Positions 29,754 through 37,781 are shown, numbered from the stretch's first letter. The stretch: DNA of 41,016 nt from Nitrosopumilaceae archaeon (GCA_005798405.1 SYJQ01000022.1:1-41016); one strand, 5' to 3'. Made by a program: numbers and translations. Notes: generated by a model not told the origin, from the sequence alone.

Positions 29754-29885
29754 ATGCATCAGTGTTATTATTGTGAACAAATTTTTGACTCTAAAGAAGC
29801 CCTATATGATCATGTAGAAATCCATTCAGACATTGAGAGAAATCAAGAGATAATGGATAGGAAGAAAAAGGCAAAAAAAGACTAG
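29754..29885 (+). CDS. C2H2 zinc-finger microprotein (43 aa)
   Basis: MHQCYYCEQIFDSKEALYDHVEIHSDIERNQEIMDRKKKAKKD; CX2CX12HX3H; absent from the ORF track. Confidence 0.8.
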   Translation: MHQCYYCEQIFDSKEALYDHVEIHSDIERNQEIMDRKKKAKKD

Positions 29886-29989
29886 CCTCATTTTGTATTT
29901 TTCAAATTTATAGTCACTAAAGAAAATTAGAGCAAAGGTTAGAAAATATACATTCAGGAATAGAAATAACAATTTTGAAATAAATTTTC

Positions 29990-30253
29990 ATGGAGTGGGT
30001 TGAGGCTTTACTAAAAAGGTCATGTGATAAAACACTTACAAAAGGAGAAGTATTGCACAGTCTATTTCACATGATTGAAATAAATGAAAACACACTGAAT
30101 CACATACAAGCAGATAAGCGAGATTTCGGACCAGAGTTAGAGGAATTAAAACAGACAGAAATCAGCGATTTGGATTTTCATCTAAAATATTATCGTAGTC
30201 TTGTTAATTACATCAATTCTATTCCAGAAAATAAAATAATCAAACAAGCCTAA
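29990..30253 (+). CDS. Hypothetical protein (87 aa)
   Basis: ORF with good composition. Confidence 0.7.
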   Translation: MEWVEALLKRSCDKTLTKGEVLHSLFHMIEINENTLNHIQADKRDFGPELEELKQTEISDLDFHLKYYRSLVNYINSIPENKIIKQA

Positions 30254-30316
30254 GTAAAAGTGATGTGTGTGATGAACCACGATAAAATGAATTTTATCAA
30301 TTTTAATTAAATTTTG

Positions 30317-30871
30317 TTAAATGCTTCGTAATGTTTTGAACATATTGTCATATTCTTTTTGTTTTTCTAATGTCTCTCCATAATTGGTTTCTTTATCATA
30401 TTCTTCTTGTTTTTCAGAAACATATTTTTCCCATTTTTCAACTTCTTTTCCAATCATTAATCCTGAATCTTCACGTGCAAATTGTTTTTGTTGTTCTTGA
30501 TTTTGTCCTCTAGTGAGAAATTTTTTTTCATAGAATGCATTTTGAATTTGTTCTTTGATTTTAGATCTGAGTAATTCTGCAAGATCAAAATGTCCTTGTT
30601 CATGTTTTAAAAGTTCTCCAGTAGCTTGAGGCAATCTAACCCAAGAAAGTAAAGGATGGAATTCAGTAATCAAGTCAATATTTTCAATAAAGAATCTAAT
30701 TTGAGTGTCAACAGTATCAGAATTCACAATCCATGTATAACGATATTTGATTACACTGTGAGCGTCTTCAAATACTGCAGGATTAGATTCTGCTTGAAAA
30801 TCAGACCAACTCAAAAAATAATTCTTAGACCAAGAGATAGCATGGGTTGGATTCATAGATTTGTTTGTCAT
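30317..30871 (-). CDS. DUF922-like putative zinc metalloprotease
   Basis: LLKHEQGHFDLAELLRSKI (HExxH). Confidence 0.7.
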   Translation of the reverse strand: MTNKSMNPTHAISWSKNYFLSWSDFQAESNPAVFEDAHSVIKYRYTWIVNSDTVDTQIRFFIENIDLITEFHPLLSWVRLPQATGELLKHEQGHFDLAELLRSKIKEQIQNAFYEKKFLTRGQNQEQQKQFAREDSGLMIGKEVEKWEKYVSEKQEEYDKETNYGETLEKQKEYDNMFKTLRSI

Positions 30872-30925
30872 GTATGGGAGTATTGATGTTTACTGAAAAA
30901 TACATAAAAGAAGTTCATTAAAACA

Positions 30926-31129
30926 TCAGATTCTCTTTCCATCACGCCCACTATAACTTCCAAATGACTGAGGTATATCAAATCCTAACCACATATAGTC
31001 GTCTTTTTCTAATAATTCGTGATGTTTTTGATGTTCAACAAGTTCTTCATCCCCCCAAGTTCCATTATATAGAAAATTACATTTTTCAATATTATTTGAG
31101 TTTCTTGTTCCCTTACAAATTATTATCAA
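30926..31129 (-). CDS. Hypothetical small protein
   Basis: 67-aa ORF, hydrophilic, His/Trp rich. Confidence 0.5.
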   Translation of the reverse strand: MIIICKGTRNSNNIEKCNFLYNGTWGDEELVEHQKHHELLEKDDYMWLGFDIPQSFGSYSGRDGKRI

Positions 31130-31182
31130 GGTTATTTCAATACATGTCAGAATTGAAAAGTTTTTGGTTTTGAATTAAAGAT

Positions 31183-31251
31183 ATGTTTGACGGCCAATGA
31201 ATTCTAGGGCATATGGTCAGGTAAGGCAAACGTAAGAATGCCGTCAAACAT
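31183..31251. repeat. 12-bp perfect inverted repeat (ATGTTTGACGGC / GCCGTCAAACAT), candidate structured RNA
   Basis: Arms at 31183-31194 and 31240-31251, with an inner ATTCT/AGAAT stem. Confidence 0.75.
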
Positions 31252-31327
31252 GATGACTCAATAATGTTGTCTCAAAATAGATTAAAAGAAATAGTATGTT
31301 TAATTTGAAACACATCTCAAAGAATCG

Positions 31328-31371
31328 TGCCTGAGTTAATTCATCAATTATCGGAATTAATGATTCAGGCA
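31328..31371. repeat. Long imperfect hairpin (TGCCTGA-GTTAATTC / GAATTAAT-gat-TCAGGCA)
   Basis: 15 paired positions with a 3-nt bulge and 11-nt loop. Confidence 0.7.
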
Positions 31372-31472
31372 TGAATAGAGTGCGATGGATCATTTTTTCA
31401 AACCATTTTGATCAATTAACAAGACATGTTTTATTTTATGAATTTTTTGCAGATAAAAACATAAGAAATATT

Positions 31473-31560
31473 GGAAGCAAGACTGTTTGCATGGTTGATG
31501 CCTTTAAAATATCCCCCAAAGGGACTGATGCAAGAAAAGACGTCAAACTTGCTTGCTTCC
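31473..31560. ncRNA. Candidate structured RNA with nested stems
   Basis: GGAAGCAAG/CTTGCTTCC, TTTGCAT/ATGCAA and CCTTT/AAAGG are nested in order. Confidence 0.4.
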
Positions 31561-31598
31561 TCTAAAAACTATTAATTTTAGACAATGCAAAATAATGT

Positions 31599-31682
31599 GT
31601 GAATCTAAGATTCATGATTTGTATGGGAATTTCAATAATGGCGTTAGTTGTTGGTTTTATTCTATTATTAGATGTTAAATAA
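31599..31682 (+). CDS. Possible single-TM microprotein (27 aa)
   Basis: GTG start: MNLRFMICMGISIMALVVGFILLLDVK. Confidence 0.35.
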   Translation: MNLRFMICMGISIMALVVGFILLLDVK

Positions 31683-31728
31683 AAATTAGAAACCATCCAA
31701 ATTAGATAACAGTGATTCATAATAATAA

Positions 31729-32628
31729 CTAGTTTTGTACATCAAAATTTGGATGACAGTCCAGAACTTTTAGAATTGAGTCACTTTGTTTAATTAATTT
31801 ATTTTGTTGATCAATCATAGAGTTTATCTTGTCAGCTTCGGAATTTAATTTATCTAATAGCTTTTGTGCCTTTTTAAATTCATCCTGAGGCAAAGTTTTT
31901 CCATCATAATATTCATACTGTTTGTAATATTCATCATATTGAGATTTTGCACGATTAATTTTTTTATCTAATGATTCAATTTGAACTCGAATTTCATCAT
32001 CTTGATCAAGAAGAGACTTTTGTCCAACATAAAGTTCTTCAAATTTTTGAGGTATGACAAGTCCCTGTAAATTAAAATTAACGTCGGGAGATTCATCTGA
32101 GTACATTAGATTGTTTTTATCATAACTATGACCTAATCCAAGGGAATGTCCTATTTCATGCATTATGATGTTTGTAACCATATTTTCATCATTTTGAACA
32201 TAATTACCACTGCAATCCTCATCACCTACAGAAATATCCAATATGCAATGACTCAAGAGTCCAAACAGTGCAGAATTGCAAGTAGCCAGACCAGAATGAG
32301 TTTTTGAGGCATATGTTTGCCAACGAATCTCAATGTTAGGATCATCAGATTCAATAAAATCTAAGTTAGGGTTAAGAGATTTCCATGAGTCTAGTGCTTT
32401 ATGCAGTGCATCCAATGGGATTTGTTTATCAGGTAAATTTGGAATCGCTTGAATTGAGTAATAGATGACTTTGTGTTCGTTTTTAGTTGAAATTTTAGAT
32501 AATTCCGTAACTTTTTCAGATTTGACTAATCCAGCATGGGTGTTTTGAGCATTAAATGGCAGTAAATTTGCATACCAGAGATACCCCAAAACACAGATTA
32601 TCAGAATAACAGACAATAATAATTTCAA
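31729..32628 (-). CDS. Matrixin-like zinc metalloprotease, exported
   Basis: N-terminal TM/signal; HEIGHSLGLGHSYDKNNLMY (HExxHxxGxxH plus Met-turn). Confidence 0.92.
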   Translation of the reverse strand: MKLLLSVILIICVLGYLWYANLLPFNAQNTHAGLVKSEKVTELSKISTKNEHKVIYYSIQAIPNLPDKQIPLDALHKALDSWKSLNPNLDFIESDDPNIEIRWQTYASKTHSGLATCNSALFGLLSHCILDISVGDEDCSGNYVQNDENMVTNIIMHEIGHSLGLGHSYDKNNLMYSDESPDVNFNLQGLVIPQKFEELYVGQKSLLDQDDEIRVQIESLDKKINRAKSQYDEYYKQYEYYDGKTLPQDEFKKAQKLLDKLNSEADKINSMIDQQNKLIKQSDSILKVLDCHPNFDVQN

Positions 32629-32758
32629 TAAAAAAAGTCGTATGTTGCAATAAGTAAAACTTTCTATGTATTTGCAATTACAGTATTACGTAAAACCAAA
32701 AGTCATAAAAATACAGGCATAAAATGAATCAAAAATAAATAGATAAATTTATTCAAAT

Positions 32759-32932
32759 ATGAGTGAAAAAAGGAATTGCATGGTCAAAAAAATTGATGAT
32801 GATAGACATCAAGAATTATTAAAACAAAAAGAAGAACTAGAAAGTAACAGACCACATGATATTGATGCAATGAGGAGATGGAAACATTCCATGGGCAAAA
32901 TACTAGAAGAGTTAGAGTTGTTTAAAAAATAA
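32759..32932 (+). CDS. Small hypothetical protein (57 aa)
   Basis: MSEKRNCMVKKIDDDRHQELLKQKEELESNRPHDIDAMRRWKHSMGKILEELELFKK; absent from the ORF track. Confidence 0.65.
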   Translation: MSEKRNCMVKKIDDDRHQELLKQKEELESNRPHDIDAMRRWKHSMGKILEELELFKK

Positions 32933-33161
32933 TGATAGAGTTTGTTTTTATCTAAAGCATATTAGTTTCAAATAAGGATCTTAGTCAGTACAGAAGGATT
33001 TTGGTAAAATCAAAGTGAGCCTGTAAACAGTTACCAATATTTTTTTAAATTAAAAAACTTTATTTTGATAAAGCAAGTATGAAATTTGATGCAAGTACAT
33101 AATGTGTGGCGTCCTGTATTAATTTCAACCATGAAATTCGTTTTGATACAAGTCACTGTCT

Positions 33162-33404
33162 ATGATATTGGTCAGACTTTCTACTGAGGTGAAAAATGTG
33201 ACTGAATGCCCTACATGTAAACTAGCAATGGAGTCACACTCTACTGCAGAATTAATGGAGTGTTGTATGAAACAAGTGGGAGATGATTTTACTGAAGAAG
33301 ATAACGGAGTGTGTCCTAACTGCAAGCATGCCATCAAAAAACATTCGGACAAAGGACTTGCAGAATGTACATTGGCATTTTTTAAATCACATATCAAAAA
33401 CTAG
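33162..33404 (+). CDS. Tandem-repeat Cys/His protein
   Basis: CPTCKLAMESHSTAELMECCMK and CPNCKHAIKKHSDKGLAECTLA repeats; start may be the internal GTG (MKNVTECPTCK). Confidence 0.8.
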   Translation: MILVRLSTEVKNVTECPTCKLAMESHSTAELMECCMKQVGDDFTEEDNGVCPNCKHAIKKHSDKGLAECTLAFFKSHIKN

Positions 33405-33489
33405 TAATTGAATTCAATTCAAAAAAACACCAAAAACCAAGTCTGTTTTACAAGATAAGCATAAACAGTAGTCTAATCGATTTGAAATA

Positions 33490-34086
33490 TTGGATCAATT
33501 AACCAGAATACTCGTTGAAAAATACTCCCCCATGTGGACAAACAAGCAAGTTTGGGAATACGAGCAAATTCATGAAGAAATAAAATTTGATGTATTGTAT
33601 GTGAAACCAGGAAATAAAGAAGAAATATCATGGAAATCAAAACGGGCGTACCAAGATAACAAGATTAGAGAAATTATAATTGGCACTTTTGAATATCTTA
33701 TAGACGGTTATGAGTTATGGATAAAGAATTCCAAAGGCAATCAAAGTGAACTTGGCAAATTTATTCCATATCTTATGGCAGTAATAGTGGATACAATGAT
33801 TGACGAAGAGATTTGTCTAAAATTTAGAGAAGAAAATAATTGTCTGATAGTATCAATTGATTCTCAGGCAGATATAATAGATTGTAAAGAATTCTTTGCG
33901 GAGTTTTATCATCTTGCCACGGGTTTCAATTATAATGTAAATACAGGAATTCCAGACGACGAAACAGAAGCAGAAATCTATCTAACAAGATTACAAGAAG
34001 AGTTTGATGAAAACATGAAGGCAAAATTAGGAGAAAAGTATCTCCCAGGAAACAAAGATCCAGATTCAATTAATATCGATCAATGA
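33490..34086 (+). CDS. Hypothetical protein (198 aa)
   Basis: Long ORF with consistent composition; no recognised family. Confidence 0.8.
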   Translation: MDQLTRILVEKYSPMWTNKQVWEYEQIHEEIKFDVLYVKPGNKEEISWKSKRAYQDNKIREIIIGTFEYLIDGYELWIKNSKGNQSELGKFIPYLMAVIVDTMIDEEICLKFREENNCLIVSIDSQADIIDCKEFFAEFYHLATGFNYNVNTGIPDDETEAEIYLTRLQEEFDENMKAKLGEKYLPGNKDPDSINIDQ

Positions 34087-34228
34087 TCGGCAAATCATGA
34101 AATATTTTTGATTGAATTTTCATAATTTATGATTCCAAATTGCTTAAAATTGTGTTCCGATCAATATTCATTTTGTCTAATTATTTTATATCAATATAGC
34201 AAATTCAAGTAAAACATAATGGTTAATC

Positions 34229-34279
34229 ATGGCAGCAAAGAAAAAAGCAGCAGCAAAAAAAGCTTCAAAAAAGAAATAA
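34229..34279 (+). CDS. Lysine/alanine-rich microprotein (16 aa), histone-tail-like
   Basis: MAAKKKAAAKKASKKK; TATA-like ttattttatatc at ~34181-34192; T-rich stretch downstream. Confidence 0.5.
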   Translation: MAAKKKAAAKKASKKK

Positions 34280-34416
34280 GTAATTGAAGCAAAATTTTTT
34301 CTTTTAATTTCCAATCTAAAATTTCTCTTGTTTCAATAAATACTAGGCAGATTTACCAAGACAAATTCAATTTAGGTTAATCTTTAAGTGTATAAAAATT
34401 GAAAATAAAATACCGC

Positions 34417-34539
34417 ATGGAACATACTAAAGAGTGTGAATATAGAAATTCTCACGACATGATTCATGCCAACTGCTTTTGTAAATGTCACAAAATTATC
34501 ATGATGGATTCAAGAAAAATGGACTCAAAATCATTCTGA
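34417..34539 (+). CDS. CxCxCH microprotein (40 aa)
   Basis: MEHTKECEYRNSHDMIHANCFCKCHKIIMMDSRKMDSKSF; absent from the ORF track. Confidence 0.65.
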   Translation: MEHTKECEYRNSHDMIHANCFCKCHKIIMMDSRKMDSKSF

Positions 34540-34715
34540 GTACACACGTTGGCTAAAAACTACAATTAAGTTAGAGTCTAAACTCTTTATTGATCAAAAG
34601 TCTCATACTATTTGCTAATTGGCTAGATTGGGAAATAATCAATACCCACAACCTCTTTCAGATTAGAGCAGTGAAGCTCGTCATTCAGGTCTGACACATA
34701 GGTCTTTGATACCAA

Positions 34716-34844
34716 TTAGATTTTCAAATGACAGCTGCATTGGCAACTATCAATAATACATCGGTGTTTTTTACAATCAAGACATCGCTTGCTTCTACCT
34801 GTTTTCATTCTAAGTTCTTCAATTCTTCTTGCCTTTTCACTCAT
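34716..34844 (-). CDS. CxCxCH microprotein (42 aa)
   Basis: MSEKARRIEELRMKTGRSKRCLDCKKHRCIIDSCQCSCHLKI; absent from the ORF track. Confidence 0.75.
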   Translation of the reverse strand: MSEKARRIEELRMKTGRSKRCLDCKKHRCIIDSCQCSCHLKI

Positions 34845-34928
34845 GAAAATTAATACATGATACATTCAAAAAGCCTTTAGGTTTTATTGTTCCAAGTCCT
34901 AAAATAGCAGCAAGTAATAAAAAAAATA

Positions 34929-35279
34929 TTGCCGGAAAACAAAAGACCATTCAGAAGATTTGAAAATAGATCATCAAGACCAAAAACGCAGACGACCGAA
35001 GATAAAATCAGGGATTTTATTATACGTAATTCAAAAAATGGTTACTATACTAAAGTTTCAACACTTTCTTACAAATTTGAAATACCTGAAGACAAAGCAT
35101 GGGAAATTGTAGGTATGCTTTTGACAGATGGAACCTTAGAATCAATACATGATGAGTTCACAGGAGAGATGAAGCTCTGTGAAACAGGAAAAACATATCT
35201 GATCATGAATTTAGAACAACAAAGAAAAAGACAAAAATCACAAGAGTTTAAGAGAAACAGAAAACAAAAATCAAAATAA
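34929..35279 (+). CDS. Small winged-helix-like nucleic-acid-binding protein (TTG start)
   Basis: Basic termini flanking KIRDFIIRNSKNGYYTKVSTLSYKFEIPEDKAWEIVGMLLTDGTLE. Confidence 0.75.
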   Translation: MPENKRPFRRFENRSSRPKTQTTEDKIRDFIIRNSKNGYYTKVSTLSYKFEIPEDKAWEIVGMLLTDGTLESIHDEFTGEMKLCETGKTYLIMNLEQQRKRQKSQEFKRNRKQKSK

Positions 35280-35285
35280 GAAGAT

Positions 35286-35387
35286 ATGATTTTTTGGAAC
35301 AAAAAAGTATGTTCAGATTGCAAAAGAATGAAGTGTCAAAAGGGCTGCATATGTGATTGCCATCAGCTAAGAGATAGAATAGATTAA
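35286..35387 (+). CDS. CxCxCH microprotein (33 aa)
   Basis: MIFWNKKVCSDCKRMKCQKGCICDCHQLRDRID; absent from the ORF track. Confidence 0.75.
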   Translation: MIFWNKKVCSDCKRMKCQKGCICDCHQLRDRID

Positions 35388-35422
35388 CACAACTATTAAT
35401 TTCACTTAATTTAAAATCAACC

Positions 35423-35503
35423 GTGGAAAACGATGAGAATCTTCCTGTACAGTGTCATCCAATAATTAAACCAAAAAAGAAAGTAAAAGTAGGCAGTGAA
35501 TAA
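35423..35503 (+). CDS. Possible microprotein (26 aa, GTG start)
   Basis: MENDENLPVQCHPIIKPKKKVKVGSE; overlaps the start of the next gene. Confidence 0.4.
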   Translation: MENDENLPVQCHPIIKPKKKVKVGSE

Positions 35504-35837
35504 CATGGTTGAACTAACCAATCAAGACAAAATCGAGATCAGTAGAATCCTGGCATCGATTGAAGGAAGATTAGATAAAAGATTAATCAAATTAACCATG
35601 GATTTGATTCTAAAAACAAACTGGACTAAGAGTGTTGCAATGGATTTGTATAAAAATAATCGTGATAACATTCCAGATAAATCATTAAATGCATTCGTAT
35701 TAGGAAGTCATTTTGGACAAATATATCAAATATCCTTAGATTTTTCCAAAAAGTTAGAATTGTCTCTATCCCCTAACCAGAAAAATATTCTAAGGGAGTT
35801 TGTATTTTTCCTAGTTTTACTCCGTGCAGAAAAGTAA
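35496..35837 (+). CDS. Hypothetical protein (113 aa)
   Basis: ORF with helical composition. Confidence 0.8.
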   Translation: MNNMVELTNQDKIEISRILASIEGRLDKRLIKLTMDLILKTNWTKSVAMDLYKNNRDNIPDKSLNAFVLGSHFGQIYQISLDFSKKLELSLSPNQKNILREFVFFLVLLRAEK

Positions 35838-35887
35838 TAAAACAAAATAAGCAATACCCTTAATTTCACACCAACTTACACAAATTT

Positions 35888-36034
35888 GTGATTCAATGCA
35901 AAATATGTGGAACACCTTTAGGAAAAGAACCTACAACACAACAACTAGAAGAACATTGGAAGAAACATCATAGTTGGCATTGGCAAGTCAATCAAGATAA
36001 AACACCTGAAGATGCACTGCTAAAGAAAAGATAG
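35888..36034 (+). CDS. Zinc-finger-like microprotein (48 aa, GTG start)
   Basis: MIQCKICGTPLGKEPTTQQLEEHWKKHHSWHWQVNQDKTPEDALLKKR; CX2CX15HX3H. Confidence 0.7.
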   Translation: MIQCKICGTPLGKEPTTQQLEEHWKKHHSWHWQVNQDKTPEDALLKKR

Positions 36035-36075
36035 GACAAAGAAGCGTCTTTATTTAGATAAACTCTAAAAATTTT

Positions 36076-36408
36076 GTGGAGTTTATCATTACAATATTTC
36101 ATTTTCATAAAGGCAATGATATAGACAATGTAATTTTTGGTAAAAAACTAAATGAAAATAAGATCAACGAGGATATTCGAATGTTTCCATCTGGGGGATT
36201 GACAAAGGATGGAGGCATACAAGAAAAATATTTAAAAGTAAATTTGAAAAACAACAATGATTTTAATTTGGATTTGTTATCAGATTTTCTAGCTCATAGA
36301 TTATCACCAATTGATGATGCAGACAGTCTAAAGATTGGAAATATCAAAGTTGCATTAAAAAAAGAGGAAATAAAAAAAGCACTGAAAACTCATCTGAATG
36401 AAGTTTAG
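36076..36408 (+). CDS. Hypothetical protein (110 aa)
   Basis: ORF, good composition. Confidence 0.75.
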   Translation: MEFIITIFHFHKGNDIDNVIFGKKLNENKINEDIRMFPSGGLTKDGGIQEKYLKVNLKNNNDFNLDLLSDFLAHRLSPIDDADSLKIGNIKVALKKEEIKKALKTHLNEV

Positions 36409-36411
36409 AAC

Positions 36412-36469
36412 TGACGGCTTGGAATAGTGATCGTTTATAGCATGCCTAGACCACTAATCGAAGGCGTCA
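36412..36469. repeat. Inverted repeat/hairpin (TGACGGCTT / AAGGCGTCA) with inner TAGTG/CACTA stem
   Basis: Arms 36412-36420 and 36461-36469 with one mismatch; similar arm core (TGACGGC...CGTCAAA) to 31183-31251. Confidence 0.55.
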
Positions 36470-36696
36470 AATCAATATTCTTTTGGTTGTATAAAACAAA
36501 GTATTGGTAAAGTTCAAACATTTGTTTGATTTAATTTAAAAAATAAAACTAATTTTCAATAATCTTCGTATAATCATAAGATTGTAAAAATAGGATTTAT
36601 CCTAGGCTCTAATTTTTTTAAAAAAACTATTTCCGAGCTAGTTGATATGAAAAAATTTACTCTGGATATGTAATATCAATTTTGAGATTTGCCATC

Positions 36697-36927
36697 ATGT
36701 CAGAAATCGAGGCATATGATGTCAAGGCACACAAAAAAGTAGCCATGAAAAACCCAAAACCATACCTAATGAAAAATGGCTCATGGGCACTTAAAGGAAC
36801 TAGTTCTGTCACAGGGATTACTTTATTCAAAATCGTTGGAAAAAAACCTTCAACAGTCCATTCAAAACTAGACTTTCTTAGAAATATGTTTACCAGCAGA
36901 AAATGTGAATGTGACAGGTTCTGCTAA
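36697..36927 (+). CDS. DUF5679-like protein lacking zinc ligands, with CxCxxxC tail
   Basis: EAYDVKAHKKVAMKNPKPYLMKNGSWALKGTSSVTGITLFKI...RKCECDRFC. ORF extends to 36682. Confidence 0.7.
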   Translation: MSEIEAYDVKAHKKVAMKNPKPYLMKNGSWALKGTSSVTGITLFKIVGKKPSTVHSKLDFLRNMFTSRKCECDRFC

Positions 36928-36979
36928 TATTTTTTGTAGATGAAAATCCTTAATTTTAGTTGCAATATAATAATTCATA

Positions 36980-37249
36980 ATGGATAAAGAACTTGAATCT
37001 GAGATTCAGGCAATAATTTTAGAAACTTTTCAAGATGAAAAACGTGAATGGGTAAGCTATTTCCAACATAAAGCAAAGCAGATGAATTTGGATCAAAAAT
37101 CATTCTTTATCGGTATGATGTATCCAAAAATCATCAGAAATCTGGAGGAAAGTAACATACACATTCGTATAAAATCAGACTCTTGGGGAGATCACGAGAT
37201 TGAAAAAATCAATTCGATGCTTGGAGAATTGTATGAGAAATTCGTATAG
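36980..37249 (+). CDS. Hypothetical protein (89 aa)
   Basis: ORF with good composition. Confidence 0.75.
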   Translation: MDKELESEIQAIILETFQDEKREWVSYFQHKAKQMNLDQKSFFIGMMYPKIIRNLEESNIHIRIKSDSWGDHEIEKINSMLGELYEKFV

Positions 37250-37307
37250 AAAATTCATTTAGGTATAATTCGAAAGTGTTAATTTGATAAATCCTTAGAA
37301 CTACATC

Positions 37308-37781
37308 ATGTCTTTTGAGATAGAATGGCACGGAAATTTTTACGGCATTTCATGGGCATATGAAAAAGATAGATTGGTAGTATCCTTAGTTTTTGAAGAT
37401 AAAAAAGAGGCAATAGAGGTTGCAAAAGAGATAGAATATTGGAGTGACAAATTTACAAGATTAACAATTATTGAAAAAGAAAATGGGGAATATTCCATTT
37501 GCTGCTATCAGGATCCACAAATTTCAAAGAGTGAAAAAAATATTGGACTGTATCGTTCCGGTATGAGACAAAGTGGTGGGTATGAGCAAGTAAAGCCAAT
37601 GATTGAAGAAAAATCACCGTTATTGCAAATTGCATATGCTGCCGATGTCAGAGACATGAATACCTACGAGCAAATATCACGACTAGTACCCATGAGAAAA
37701 TGCAGAATAGTTTCAGATAAAGACTTGAAAAAACAGGAATTTTTCTATGAAAAAGCCGCAGAGAAATCTAATCAAAATTAA
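37308..37781 (+). CDS. Hypothetical protein (157 aa)
   Basis: ORF with good composition; no recognised family. Confidence 0.8.
   Translation: MSFEIEWHGNFYGISWAYEKDRLVVSLVFEDKKEAIEVAKEIEYWSDKFTRLTIIEKENGEYSICCYQDPQISKSEKNIGLYRSGMRQSGGYEQVKPMIEEKSPLLQIAYAADVRDMNTYEQISRLVPMRKCRIVSDKDLKKQEFFYEKAAEKSNQN

Noticed and set aside
31371-31565. 64-aa ORF as a real protein
   Set aside because: No recognisable features and embedded in nested inverted repeats; treated as possible RNA, left unresolved.
33125-33397. Minus-strand 90-aa ORF in the track
   Set aside because: Fully antisense to the convincing tandem Cys/His protein at 33162-33404.
34556-34715. Possible box C/D sRNA (GTGAAG ... TCTGA ... TTTGATA)
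   Set aside because: C and D boxes too degenerate; short direct repeats only.
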